Of a stretch of 64,000 nucleotides of DNA, positions 51,401 to 61,951 are shown piece after piece (the stretch's first letter is position 1; each line of letters starts with the position of its first letter). The stretch lies in contig OY855905.1 in assembly GCA_963693305.1 (NCBI GenBank), forward strand, positions 28,540,937 to 28,604,936. Direction: 5' to 3'. Source of the stretch: Meandrina meandrites (lineage: Eukaryota; Cnidaria; Anthozoa; Scleractinia; Meandrinidae). A program made the translations under genes and the position numbers. The notes under the pieces are model-generated. The model did not search any database and was not told the DNA's origin. It was given only the letters and a program-made list of their open reading frames with translations.

Positions 51401-54400
51401 AACATAAACAACTTTAATGATTTCATGAAAACATTTTTGTTACCTCAGTAAAAATTTTCGCTCCATGAGCCTTTGCGTCAGGCAGATAGTTCATGTTCAG
51501 TGTGTTCTTGGCGCCAACGTTGCAACCACCGATACAGTTTCCGCATGCAGTACATTTGGGCTGCGGTATTCCCACATGGTTCGCAGGCGTGTCTTCAAAG
51601 GTAACATACAGAGGCGGCTTATAAAACATCTTGCCCGTGTCTTCAATGTCGAATTCACAGAGTCCTTCCTTCATTCTCTCTATTTTGTGTAATTTTGGGT
51701 AGTGATCAGGGTAAGGGGTTGGCTTCAACATTTCAAGCACGTGCTGCTGATCGACGCTCGTAAAATTCTCGAGATCGTCTCTAAGCTCCTGTGGCCATAC
51801 AGGATCACTAAAAACGGCGGGGTCGCAGTCAAGCCCAACATTTGCGTTTATAAGAGAGCCTCCTCCGAGTCCGCATCCTTGAATAATTGATACGTTGTCA
51901 GTGATGAAAAGATCGTAAAGATTTGACGACGTCCCTGTAAACCAAAAAAAAATAATTAACGATCGAACAATCAACCGTACACCAAAAGGAGAAAAGAGTG
52001 TACTAGGCCAAGTGGGATGAGTTTGAAAAACATGATGTATACTGAGATAGCCTCAAAACAATCGTCAGACCTGTGTGGGGTTGTCGCATTTTGACACGCA
52101 GCTTGAAACGTGTAGTTAGAGAGATTCACCCTGTATTAGCTTTTTTGGTAAACAGCACGTTACAGAACGGGTAGAAACATCGATGTGACGTCTTTCTGCG
52201 CGCGCTTATACCTTAGTTTGGCGCGTGCTTGTCTTCAAAACGACGAACTTTCTACCGGGCTCATGACGAGAATGACAGACTTTCTGGGCAGAGAAAGCCA
52301 TTTTTTCGTAATCAATCTATACCGAGAAATATTTTCTTAGTGAACTCACTAAACTATTATCTATGGTTGTAATAGGTCTTTGTTAAATATTCTTAGAATA
52401 AATCATATCATATTAATTTTGTTAATTTTAACCATGCATGTAATTATTCTTTATCTATGTATTTGTTACCCCCACTTTCATTTGTATACGTTTTTATCGC
52501 CATAAGTTATGCCAAAAATGGGACTTTCCAAAAGTGTGTCAAACTTTACAAACTTTTATTGAACGTAATTTAGCGAAAATGCTTGCATCGGCGGAGGGCA
52601 ACCGTAGTGGTCCATTACAAAGCGGTTTTTACGAAGAATCGGCGAAGAAGACGAACGGGAAGTGCTCCGGGAATATATTCAAATATCAATAATTCACAGC
52701 TTAGGCTCCACAAAAAGAAGATAAACGTAAGGATGCACCATCCACGGCCCATAGTCAGTAAACGTTCTGAGAAAAGGACAAAGTAGGACCTCCTTGTTTG
52801 CGCACGCAAAGATGCAATAGACGTTCTCTACCCTCCCAGCACGAGGCAACAAACGAAATTAATTAGGGTTGGGAAACGTTATTCCATTAAATGGAATCGA
52901 CCTATAATTAAGAATTTCTTTACAATTTTAAAGGTTAAATCCTTGCAGTAAAAACAAATTAGTACATTAACTTTTTCGATCTGTTTGATCATTATCAGAG
53001 TGAAAAGATCTGCATACGCTTAGTGTTCTCATAGTTCAAGTAACACTAGTTATGTAATTTACTTTAATCGGCGAAATGTGTATATTTTACTCTAACCATT
53101 GCATAACAATTCCCTGAATTAGATACACTTGTAAAGATCTAATCTGTCTAATAAAAACAAAACAATGCCATTCCCACAATAAATTGTTTGCACCCTAACA
53201 ACAAAATAGAGAATTTTATAAAAGGGGAATCTAGATAACATTTCTTGTACCGATTAAATACGAGACTAGTTTGCATTACGTCACACCGAAAGCCAGTTTA
53301 TTTCATTTCCCGACGAATGAAATCGTCTCATTGGGATTTGTGACTGACAGGCTGAACAGTTCAGCCTCGTTATATAGGATCGATTTTGTACCATTTGTCC
53401 GTTATCCCCAACCAGGGCCTCAGTTTCAGTTGCTGTTTTCACATTTAATATATAATGTGCCTCATTTCCATAAAGGCCGCCCTGAGACCGTATCAAACTT
53501 AGATCATGCGTAGAAGGGTCTTTATTAAAGGGGTCTTTGATAAAGGGATAAGGATTACTGAATTTTCCATACAAACGTTACCACAGATTCATGAGATTCA
53601 TGAATGGGTTGTGACCATTAATTAGCGTATAAGTGTATTCAGAGTGATGTATTTATTTTTTTCCAATCTTTGTACTTTCCCGTTCACATTTTTACATACC
53701 TTTCATTTGTTTCTTCCCTCCAAATGAAATCTGAACTTCCTTAGAAGCTTCTGAGAATGTTTCGGGGAATTCCCCAGGTAACCACTCCTTGCCTCGTTCC
53801 AGAACACAAACCTTTTGTCCTGCTCTAGCACAGCGACTCGCAGCGATGGAAGCCCCGTACCCAGACCCCACGACCACGACATCATAGTGAGGCTTGATTT
53901 CGGATGCCGGAGAGGACAGTCGAGGAAAGTTTGGTGGCTGCTATTTAGACAATAGTGGGTCAGTACGTCATGTCCAATGCAAGGTTATTGAATTTGAATA
54001 ACCACTAAGGATTTTAAAAGCAATTTTAATCATTTGCCCGTTGTTCGGCTAAAGAAGGAGGAAAAGTTTGCTGTCTTTTTGATCAGAGTGAAGTGGTATA
54101 AACTTTATAAAGGTTTCAGTGCATGCAGGAGATAAATTATTGCATTTTCATAAATTACAGTAGCACCGCCACAGGCTAATTTATAGGTAAAAGCTAACTC
54201 AACTACTACTAGCATCAAACCAACTTATGATCGGCGTTCAAAACTGGTTAAGCAAAGGACTGACTACTTGACAGAGTAAGCCAGATTGACCATTGTTCTG
54301 AAACTTTCATATTTCATATTTGCAAACTTGGTATTATCTGTTAACGTTATCTTTGTAATCCAATTTATTTCAGCGATGTTTTGATTGTTTTTTTTTTAGC

Positions 54401-54663
54401 CATCGCGCCTGCCGGCTTTGAGTAAAAACTGATCTTAACAAACCACATCAGATCAATCCCTTACTGAAGGAAGGTTGTAAAACGACAAAATAAATAGATA
54501 ATCTCGGAACATCCTCGTTATCAACGTGAAAACTCATTTAATTTGGTTTGCAACATTTTTTAGCCAGACAAATAAAATGAACTTTGAATCGGATTTATGA
54601 AAAGCAATACACCCTTACCTCTGCAAAAGGATTTTTGGATTGCGAAGACGTTGAGATTCCCAT
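33872..54663 (-). CDS. three-module fusion: GMC sterol-oxidase-like, alpha/beta hydrolase, metallophosphoesterase (right copy, complete)
   Basis: Nineteen exons were placed: 54619-54663, 53700-53937, 51444-51934, 49981-50505, 49129-49450, 48851-49021, 48108-48338, 47058-47533, 46473-46609, 44862-44997, 43952-44265, 42990-43246, 41487-41750, 39217-39415, 38546-38726, 36830-37282, 35644-35880, 35135-35323 and 33872-33964. They total 4,959 nt, a multiple of three, and every intron phase agrees across its junction, giving about 1,652 residues and a TAA at 33872-33874. Exons 1-12 match the left copy in length, except that exon 2 is 3 nt shorter. Exons 13-19 have no partner in the window. No signal peptide or membrane segment is evident, so a cytosolic or organellar enzyme is likely. 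The modules suggest oxidation, ester or thioester cleavage and phosphate removal on a sterol- or lipid-like substrate; this is inference from families. The alternative is two genes, with the phosphoesterase starting at the ATG just inside exon 14. I disfavour it because exon 13 has no stop near its end and joins exon 14 in phase. Confidence 0.8.
34518..34900. repeat. CAACATGTTG-rich palindromic repeat in intron 18
   Basis: Many copies of GCAACATTGTTGC, CAACATGTTGC and related palindromes occur on both strands, so every frame is open for long stretches. It is non-coding, probably a MITE or decayed tandem repeat, within the last intron of the right copy. Confidence 0.6.
37325..37405. repeat. 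imperfect CATCAT / CTTCAT microsatellite
   Basis: A run of trinucleotide ATC-type units lies just upstream (in transcript sense) of exon 16, in intron 15 of the right copy. Confidence 0.6.
37620..38345 (+). pseudogene. LINE 3' fragment (RT C-terminus), antisense in intron 15
   Basis: The frames read VSKSIGIIAKLRHYVSRN, LIYHTLITPYLNHGAF, LILQKRALHLIFF and TIHNYNTRSS, then FFTRIGVSICNSIPQSLK to a stop near 38325. This is the conserved C-terminal part of CR1/L2-like LINE polymerases. Small frameshifts break it and the 5' part is missing. Confidence 0.75.
38990..39127. mobile_element. foldback element with about 50-bp arms in intron 14
   Basis: The arm TCGTCACGCAACGCT (about 39031) pairs with AGCGTTGCGTGACGA (about 39073). 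Outer portions GTCTCCTT and AAGGAGAC also pair. Confidence 0.72.
39541..39585 (-). ncRNA. hammerhead-ribozyme-like motif at the tail of the Penelope-like element
   Basis: On the minus strand CTGAAGA (39572-39578) is followed by a GGCATG/CATGCC hairpin, then GAAAC (39551-39555) and GTC (39546-39548). This is the order of the hammerhead core (CUGANGA, stem II, GAAA, stem III, GUC). Penelope-like elements are known to carry such ribozymes. One unpaired U precedes stem II and stem III is very short, so activity is uncertain. Confidence 0.45.
39541..41056 (-). mobile_element. Penelope-like element, truncated, with RT and GIY-YIG remnants
   Basis: In minus direction the RT remnant shows FLFNGCFYDQIDGVAM, then a frameshift, then YRRYVDDTFCVF with the catalytic YVDD and LPFSDILV (40452-41053). 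Further on, NSRYIGETSRHFSTRIKEH (about 39935-40010) is the GIY-YIG endonuclease region characteristic of this class. The element ends with a hammerhead-like motif. It lies in intron 13 of the right fusion-gene copy, in the same orientation, and is decayed. Confidence 0.82.
41066..41439. mobile_element. MITE with about 27-bp terminal inverted repeats
   Basis: The left end AAGGCCTGGCTAAGCTAGGA and the complement of the right end AAGGCTTGGCTTAACTATGA match with few differences and both continue into AACATTG. The inside contains repeated AAACATTGTTGC-like and TTTTTGCTTC motifs. It sits between the Penelope-like element and exon 13. Confidence 0.68.
41487..47533 (-). CDS. oxidase-associated beta segment and alpha/beta hydrolase module of the right copy (exons 8-13)
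   Basis: Exon 8 completes the segment that follows the oxidase. Exons 9-13 (about residues 834-1202) form an alpha/beta hydrolase. The oxyanion loop FHGIG is at about 852-856, the elbow AHCLGS at 931-936 has Cys933 where these enzymes usually have Ser, and the C-terminal catalytic His is likely His1152 in DYGHMD. The nearby GEKNHVFVPE segment occupies the usual acid-residue strand. The left copy also has Cys at the elbow (VVHCVGS), so this is not a recent mutation. Cys-nucleophile hydrolases such as dienelactone hydrolase exist, so activity is plausible. The last helix runs on without a stop to a GTAAAG donor, so another exon must follow. Confidence 0.78.
42155..42190. repeat. GACTCC hexanucleotide microsatellite
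   Basis: Six or so GACTCC units lie in intron 12 of the right copy, inside a larger region with scattered GACTCCG and GGAGTCG words (41815-42200). Confidence 0.7.
42651..42670. repeat. homopolymer C run
   Basis: About 20 consecutive C residues occur in intron 12 of the right copy. The exact length is likely unreliable in any assembly. Confidence 0.8.
45109..45632. repeat. hexanucleotide array, about 68 near-perfect GGCAGT units
   Basis: The tract grades from TAGTAG through AGCAGT into pure GGCAGT (about 45198-45606) and ends in AGCCGT units. It lies in intron 9 of the right copy and is absent from the left copy. The long Ala-Val frame it produces on the plus strand is an artefact. Confidence 0.92.
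48108..54663 (-). CDS. GMC oxidoreductase module of the right copy (exons 1-7)
   Basis: This FAD-dependent flavoprotein module covers about residues 1-600 and resembles bacterial class I cholesterol oxidases. Visible motifs are the Rossmann loop GSGYGAS at residues 39-45, GCGLGGGS at 114-121, four cysteines at 222, 225, 228 and 232 in [20 protein letters not shown] with the likely catalytic His near 516, and GVNP with the likely catalytic Asn near 565. In cholesterol oxidase the equivalent His and Asn act on the sterol hydroxyl. Exon 7 and then exon 8 add a beta-rich segment of roughly 230 residues (about 600-833), which in bacterial homologues also follows the oxidase; its role is unknown to me. 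The first exon carries only 15 codons and no targeting sequence that I recognise. Confidence 0.82.
51016..51212. mobile_element. foldback MITE in intron 3 of the right copy
   Basis: The ends TAAATAAACCAC ... ATATTGGAGG and CCTCCAATAT ... GGTGGTTATTTA are inverted repeats. The element is absent from the left copy. Confidence 0.65.
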
Positions 54664-56232
54664 CTCAAGGAACTGTGCCTACACTCTTATAGATTTCCAC
54701 TTTATCCAAACTTTCGTCTTTTCACGGCTAGAAAAACAAAAATTTACACTGTACACAGTGCATCACTTGATAAAACTTAACACTGTGAAAGATGAATTGA
54801 TTGATACATTGTTTATCTCAGTTTGGCAGATTACTGGGAACAAAATGTCGGTAACCTGTCGCTTCTTCCCTACCCTAAGTGTACTTTGTTCCATTTCAAA
54901 ATATTTTTTATGATTTTCTCTAGATTAACTCGGGTTGTACAAGATTCATATCTTGGAAAGAGAAGAAATCGACACACTGATATTAAAACGTCTTCCTCAA
55001 AATTTAACACGGGCAACTTGAAGATCTACAAAGCAATACTACTTTGGCAGCTAATACCTGATTCACACCAACTGAACATGTTTAGTTAAACCAGATTTAA
55101 GAAAATGAAAATCAGCAACAGGCAACTGACAGACTAAATTTTACGTAGGGTTCAAGTATGCTCTAACTTGTGCTTTCATTGTGCCAAATTTGAAGTCGAT
55201 AAACATCAGTCAGCAACTTCCATGAAGAAAACAATTTTAAACCGTGTTTAACTAAACAACATTTAAGCATGTTTAAGCTTTGGTGTGAATGGTGTATAAA
55301 TTAGTTTCCTGTTGTAAAATGAAGATGTCTTTATAATTTTTGCAGAAAATGGTTACTTGCACATCACTACCATGTAAACCACGTATCGCAAATGACAGAA
55401 TTCTCTCTTTTGATTAGTTTTCCATAATTTTTGGATTATAAGAATTGGGCAATGCACTTAACAATTAGATTCCTGTTCACTGCTTTATGCAGCATAGAGA
55501 GTGCCACTAAGTTTAAGAATAAGCATGCTTAATTTCGTGTCTTGTTATAATCAGTAGTTTTTTTTCCTTACGTGCGTAGAGATGGACCGCTAAAGACCTA
55601 CAAAAGGACAAAAGGACAATGGTATTATAGTAGATATAGAAATAACTTGCCCGATCAATCAAACATGGCTGCGTTTACCATAACAACTTACCGCACAGCG
55701 TTAAACTGCAGACACTCTTACTGTGAATTAAATTTTAAACGATAATCTCAAAGCAAATGCCATAAGACCAGCTTTGATGTTCCTCGATGGGAAAACCACG
55801 AACGGCGTGGAGAAGGGTAGTGGAGAAAAAAACGAAAGCAAGTAGCTAGTATGGATATGGAATTGCCCTTATTTATTGGTTAACGGTTTTCTTTTAATCC
55901 CGTGTTCGACGCTCCCCTGATAACTGGTTGACGACAAAAAATTCCACATTTGTCGTTTTCTCGATTGCCATTCGAAAACTTTACGATTTACCTCTTGTCG
56001 ACCACTAGCGGGTTGCAAATATTGAAAAAGAACATTTTGTTTATAAAAAAGGAGTTGCTTGGCAACAACCATCACGTCTACAGGTTGTAGTCATGAAACA
56101 CCAGCAGGAAGCTGCTAAATAAACCACCTTCAAATACACATCATGGCCACCCCAACACGATAAACAGGTCAACCGAGAAAATTTGAACATCGCAAGGGCA
56201 AAGAAATAATGTGATAAAAAGACTTTCCGCTG
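54664..56232. promoter_or_regulatory. shared intergenic region between divergent fusion gene and SLC17 gene
   Basis: This 1.57-kb stretch separates the two start codons and should hold both promoters. The part next to the fusion gene (about 54664-54960) is strongly similar to 23479-23780 upstream of the left copy, so it probably contains the conserved 5' UTR and core promoter. No confident TATA box or initiator could be chosen by eye. A segment at about 55590-56060 differs from the left locus, where a LINE fragment sits instead. Confidence 0.45.
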
Positions 56233-59200
56233 ATGGCGAAGTCCCCAGGGAACTTGGAGTCGGGACTAACCCGGTTTTTAAACACCCTCTACGCGTGCTT
56301 TCGCTTTATGTCAAGATTTCTTGTGTGTTGCCAGTTCTGTGAATGTCCGACACATCAGAGGAAGTGTAAAAAGAAGGTTAATGGAGAACAAAGCATTAAC
56401 TCGCAAACGACGAATTGTGAAAGGAGCGGTATCTCTCGTGCAGTATTTAGCTTTCCAAAGCGTTATATCTTGGCGATAATGACTTTTCTTGGTTTTATGA
56501 ACATGTATGCGTTGCGTGTTAATTTGAATGTCGCTATAGGCGCAATGGTCAATAATCACACTGTTCACCAAAAAGGATACACCATCACTCGGGTAAGTAT
56601 TTATTGTGGATGACTTAATTTTATTTTTTGCGATAGAAACTACATTATAAACTCGAAATTGAGTGTATTTTACCTTTTAAATTCGACTTTAATTTCAAAG
56701 TTTATGAAAGATTCATGTGGTTCATTGGCAATTGTTTTCGGTCGTAAGACAGGTCTTCAGTCAAAAGTAAATGGCCGCTTTATGTATTTATTGTGACAAG
56801 ATACAATGCCCTAGTATAATTAATCTAAATCTGATATCTTCTTATGTTTCATGCCGTCAGCTGATGATGTCATGCATATGACCCGGCACTAACAACTTTC
56901 GTAGATTCCTGTAACTGACTATTAATGATCTTTTTACTTGATTTTGCCGGCGCAAAGGTCCGCTTGTGACACTCTATTCGACGTTATGATGCGGAGATTT
57001 TTGTAAACTGATCTGCTACCAGCTGTTTGTAAGTGAAAACAACGATTCCGCTCCCTTAAAAAGATTTCAAGACGTGGTGCCATGTTTCCTTTACAACAAC
57101 AAAAAATACAGCCAGAATCGTTCAACAGATTATACTGCTAAGTAACTCGGTTGATCATACCAAGATTGTTCATAATTTAGCTGAAAAAAATATTTTTCGT
57201 TGCCAATTTGTTCGATGTATACTAAAACAATTATCCTGCTCAATCTTACGGAATCCTCGAAATGTGCTTAAATTACATATATTCTGAGCTAGATCTAGAC
57301 TAATCTAAAAATACTGTGGTTATGCAGCGCTTTGCAAGACTTCGGACGAATCTTGGCAACCAACGTATGTACGTACGTACGCCCGGTGACGGTTGATAAT
57401 GACTTTATGACCATATATGAGCATCGTGACAATTTGTTGAATAATAATAGAAGATATACCTAACGTTAAAGATCAAATAAAATACCGAACGTTTTCGACT
57501 TGTATATATTATAGCCTTTGAACTTTTTAAAAATTTTATCCCTTTAGCGAACATTATGTTGAACATATACCTAACGCTAGCTTAAAGACGTAAGTTTGGG
57601 TCATTTATCAACTAATTTTTCGCCGTTTGTCCGTACGTTGTCAGTCATCCTATCCAGACAGTGTCCAGATCCCCGATACGTTTTTCCTAAATTGTCCAGC
57701 TTTAAAGGTGGACTGTAAACAGGGTGTGCTAGAGAATAAAACATGAATAGACCTCAACCTACACCTAGGCTGTTCAAACCTTTCTCAGATGTTGTGTGTG
57801 GAGACAACGATATCGCTATTAAAAATTGTAGAAAATTGATATCATTTTTACAATCCTATACTATACTGCACGATTGCGTAGCAATAAACTTTCTTTGTTC
57901 TTTAAGGAAGCAGAATTTGATTGGGATTCAAAACTACAAGGTAATTATAGCCCATTATAGCATTCTTCTATGTAAAACTGAACGTGATTAATATGGAACT
58001 AATTTTAAACTAGAGGAAACACACAATCACTTTCCATAGCTTCACTGCCATTCTGGAACATTTTCGAAAATTTACAGCCAACTCTAAAGTACTCTTAGCA
58101 GTAAGCTTCCAGTTGTGTTTACGTTTGGCAATGCGAGAGTATACTCCCCCTTCAAACTGTGATCGGAGTTGCGAAATGAGACAAACCATCGTCCACAAGA
58201 GGACCAGGCAGACATGATACAAGCCAACTCACCGATTTCCTTCAAACTTTCACCGATGTTTAGGCTCACCAAATTATTCAAGATTCCAATGTGGTTTGGG
58301 GCCCCTGACAAATCCCTGGGGTAATGGCGTACTCACTTTAAATCCCAGAGATAAAATCCCAAAACACTGCCAAAAATGTACTGACTATAGCTCCTAGAGA
58401 TATCGTGCAAACCCACATAATGTTTATCATTCCTGTTAAGAGCTGTCAATCCTTAACAATATTACATGGTCTAATATTATAAGTTTTCAAACTGAACATC
58501 ACCACTGCATGGGCTACGTTATAAATCAACAAGCTCTTAATTTTGGGGGTCAAGATTATAAAAGTGTTTGTATGCCTGTTGGTAAATAAATCACCTCTCA
58601 AATTAATGCAATTTTTTATTGTAAATCCTTTGTATTTGAGTTCCATTTTGATTGACAGGTATTGTTCTGGGTTCGTTCTATTATGGATACGCCTTTTTGC
58701 AGCTCCCTGGTGGCTGCCTCGCACTCAAGCTCGGTGGAACGAGAATATTTGGATACGCCATCTTTTTAGCGTCCATGTTGACACTTCTGACTCCAGTAGC
58801 GACACGGTACAGTGTGTACGGCATGATCGCTGTGAGAGCAGGAGAAGGGCTCATGCTGGTGAGATATGAGATGGTTTATTTGCTCATTATACAATCTGCG
58901 AAATGTATCTGACCTCCCGACCGCTTTCGGCTTACAAAAGGGACGCCTTTAGGTGATTCCCTTGTATTTATTTTGCTTGGTGTCGATCTTTTTTCTCTTT
59001 TGGCCATTAAACCTCAAAAGAGGGGGGATTTGTTATTTGTGTAATAGGTGTATCGACCATCGAAAACGTAAACGTTCTTAATGCTTTGACGAACTCCTAT
59101 GGGCTAAGTAAAAAATCCTATTAAACAAGAAATATTTCGAAGAAATCTTATTTAATACATTTTATAACATCCTTTCCCCGTTTCATCCTTTGTTATATTA

Positions 59201-60060
59201 TCTTTAAATTTAGACATATGGAAAACAAACAAATGTTTTCTATGTTCAGTCTGTCATCAATACTGCTTCACAAATTATTTTACGTGCTGAGGAGATCAGT
59301 CTTCATGTTACAGGGCGCAGTGTTTCCTTGCAATCATGCTATATGGAGTAAATGGGCCCCTCCTCTGGAGCGAACGACCCTGGTTACCATGGCGATTTCA
59401 GGTAAGTGTACAGCTGTGATCAGTGCAGCTACTGATCAATACGAAAAATTCTAAATAACAAACTGTAATATGACGAAAAGGGACATTGTTACTTTGATTC
59501 CTATTCCGATAAGGACAGCAAAGGTCCGTTAGATGCGTTTTCACTCAGATTAACACTGAAAAATAAAAACTGTTCATAGTCTTAATCGTCGCCAAACTCC
59601 AAATACTGAAATGTTTCGATTCTTGTCCCCCTTCCCAAAAAACACACACCCATTCCATTTTAAGAGAGCCATGGCCCTGTTTTAAAAGTTATCACCCTGC
59701 ACATCATCTTATTTTACCCTCTAGATTTACCTTTTGCTAAGCTGTGCATAACACTAAACGTCTGACTAAACGAGGATAGGGGGCGTGAACTGAATTGAGA
59801 AACACAGAAATATTGGAACAGTTGAATGTTTGAATGCTATGTTTATGAAGTAATTGATTAATTAAATCTCTCCTTTTTCCTCATAAGGCTGTCACGTGGG
59901 CACTATCATAACTATGCCATTATCAGGACTTTTAACCAAATATGGCTTTGATGGGGGATGGGCCTCAGTGTTTTATTGCTTTGGTGAGTGTAACACCTCA
60001 AAATTATGTACCGGTAACTATGGAGATTTCGAGTACGAAATCTTTTGAAATGAAAATCCA

Positions 60061-60092
<32 letters not shown>

Positions 60093-61951
60093 ACACACAG
60101 TTAGTCTGTTTTCAATCAGTCTTTCAGTCAATCCGTCCGTCTGTCAGTCAGCCAGTCAGCCAACCAGTCAGTCAGTCAGTCAGTAGATCGGTCGTCGATT
60201 GGTTGGTCGGTCAGCCTGTCTAGACTGTCGCAACTAATCGATCAGTAAATTAATTACTCAGCCAATCAATCAATCAATCAATCAATTAACCAATCAATAA
60301 TACAGCCCAGAAGGATTTCGCATGAAAAGTAGGATTCACTGCGGATCTTTCGGTCACCACATCATTCACGAATATATGTAAATCGGTTGCGCCGCTTATC
60401 TTTAAACTTAGGTACAAAATCAATAATTTAATTAATTAAGAAAGGGAAAACGCTGAATGATCATGACTAAAGAAATAATCCCACAGACTTGCTCAGAGTT
60501 TCAAATGGTCAAGCGCTGTTTGTTGTTGATTTGCTTTGTAGGTGCTGCTGGTATATTGTGGTTTGTTGCCTGGCAACTGATTGTCCACGAATCACCTTCC
60601 GAACATCCCACCATATCAGAAGATGAGAAAAATTACATCGAAAGAAGCTTTGAAAAAGGAAATGTAAGAGATCCGAAGCTAACTTTAAAAAGATCCCTAG
60701 ATTGAGTGATTCATGGCTAAATTAGCAACCGGCCGATATACATGCACACTCTTTTGGAATGATCATCTCGATCGTTTTACACATTCTACAGTTAGTTTTT
60801 TAAAAGGTTGCGCATGTTGGCAGAGTTCCAGTTTATTGAAAATAAGTGCTCGTTAATCAACTAAAACTGAGCCGATCAAACAATATTGCTCTTCCTGTGG
60901 TCTAACCCTTTTCGTTCGTATCAAACAATATAACCAGTGCCAAGCACCGGAAAGGGCTTTTCAGTGTCGGCTTTTTGAGTTCTTCCATAGCTTTAAGTTA
61001 GGCCGCTGTTGTGACATTTCAGTTGATTCAATGACTTGCAGTTCATTGCTACAACAACCTAAAATTTCCTGACCTTCCGACCTTTCTGTTGTCGTTTTAG
61101 GAAGATGCACCGATACCATGGAAGTCAATACTAACGTCCGTACCCGTTTGGGGAATCATGTTTGGTAACCTGGCTTCAGACTGGGGTCTGTACACCATTC
61201 TTATCTGCCTCCCAATGTTCCTCCTTGATATTTTGCACTTCGATATACAAACGGTAGGTACAGTACTTTCATTGTTCTACCAAGCCTATGACTGATGAAG
61301 GAGTTAACCCCGAAACGTCTGTTTTGACAGTATATTAAGCACTTCAAGAACACTATTTTCAATCGTTACTATGACTGCAAAAGCGTTTTTAATCTTTCAA
61401 GTGTTGTATCAACACCAAAATAGTTAACTGGTGTTTAAAGATTAGGTTTAGCAAAACATGGGAAAATATCTATGTAAAATATGTGTGTTGAGTTAATCAA
61501 CGGTTTTCTCTTTTCTACTTCTATTTCTTCCGGCATGACTCAACTGACAGTGTTATAATAAACGACGTTGCCATGGAGAAAAGAAGAGATACAGTTAGTC
61601 TAATTTTAGACCGGATTAGTTTTTGCTGTGTTGTACCTGACCTTGAATTGGCGTTTAACTGGAGAGGGAAGGATTCAAACCTTTTTTTATCATCTTTTTG
61701 TCAACCTTTTTTATCAATCTCATCATCAATAGCACCCCGCTAAAATAAAGAACACTTAGGCATGAAGTTTGTTTCATCAGCAACTAAATAATAACACTGT
61801 TAATTTATTATCAACCCACAGATGGGATTCCTTGCGGCAACACCTTTCTTGGTAAAGTCCCTCTCAGGTCCCTTTGGTGGCATCACGGCCGATCTTTTAC
61901 GAAGAAGAGGACTAAGTACCAAATCAGTTAGAAGATTATACTTCGCTGTCG
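56233..61951 (+). CDS. SLC17 family anion transporter (sialin / vesicular glutamate transporter type), 5' part
   Basis: Eight exons join in phase: 56233-56592, 57907-57940, 58659-58858, 59314-59401, 59888-59983, 60542-60663, 61101-61253 and 61822-61951 (1,183 nt, about 394 codons). The gene continues past the window, because the last donor leaves phase 1 and no further exon was recognised before 64000. The N-terminus is a Cys/Lys-rich cytosolic stretch, followed by the first membrane helix with the family signature RVNLNVAIGAMV, a luminal loop ending in the microexon residues EAEFDWDSKLQ, then GSFYYGYAFLQLPGG and NHAIWSKWAPPLERT. These are hallmarks of SLC17 carriers, major-facilitator proteins moving organic anions such as sialate, glutamate or phosphate. 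The exact substrate cannot be assigned. The gene is divergent from the fusion gene, with 1.57 kb between start codons. Confidence 0.85.
57907..57940 (+). other. 34-nt microexon of the SLC17 gene
   Basis: A TTTAAG acceptor and a GTAATT donor bracket 34 nt encoding EAEFDWDSKLQ plus one base. The flanking exon ends in phase 0 and the next begins needing one preceding base, so only an exon of length 3n+1 fits. The FDW-x-x-x-x-QG pattern is the family's luminal loop just before the second helix. Confidence 0.8.
60055..60300. repeat. imperfect CAGT and CAAT tetranucleotide tracts in SLC17 intron 5
   Basis: GTCAGTCAGT-type units run from 60055 to about 60190, followed by CAATCAATCAAT units near 60260-60300. 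Confidence 0.75.
61255..61380 (+). mobile_element. Penelope-type tail with hammerhead-like core in SLC17 intron 7
   Basis: CTGATGA (61292-61298), a GGAGTTAACCCC hairpin, GAAAC (61312-61316) and GTC (61317-61319) follow hammerhead order. One extra A precedes stem II and stem II has one mismatch. It starts about 40 nt after the exon 7 donor. No RT is attached. Confidence 0.4.
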
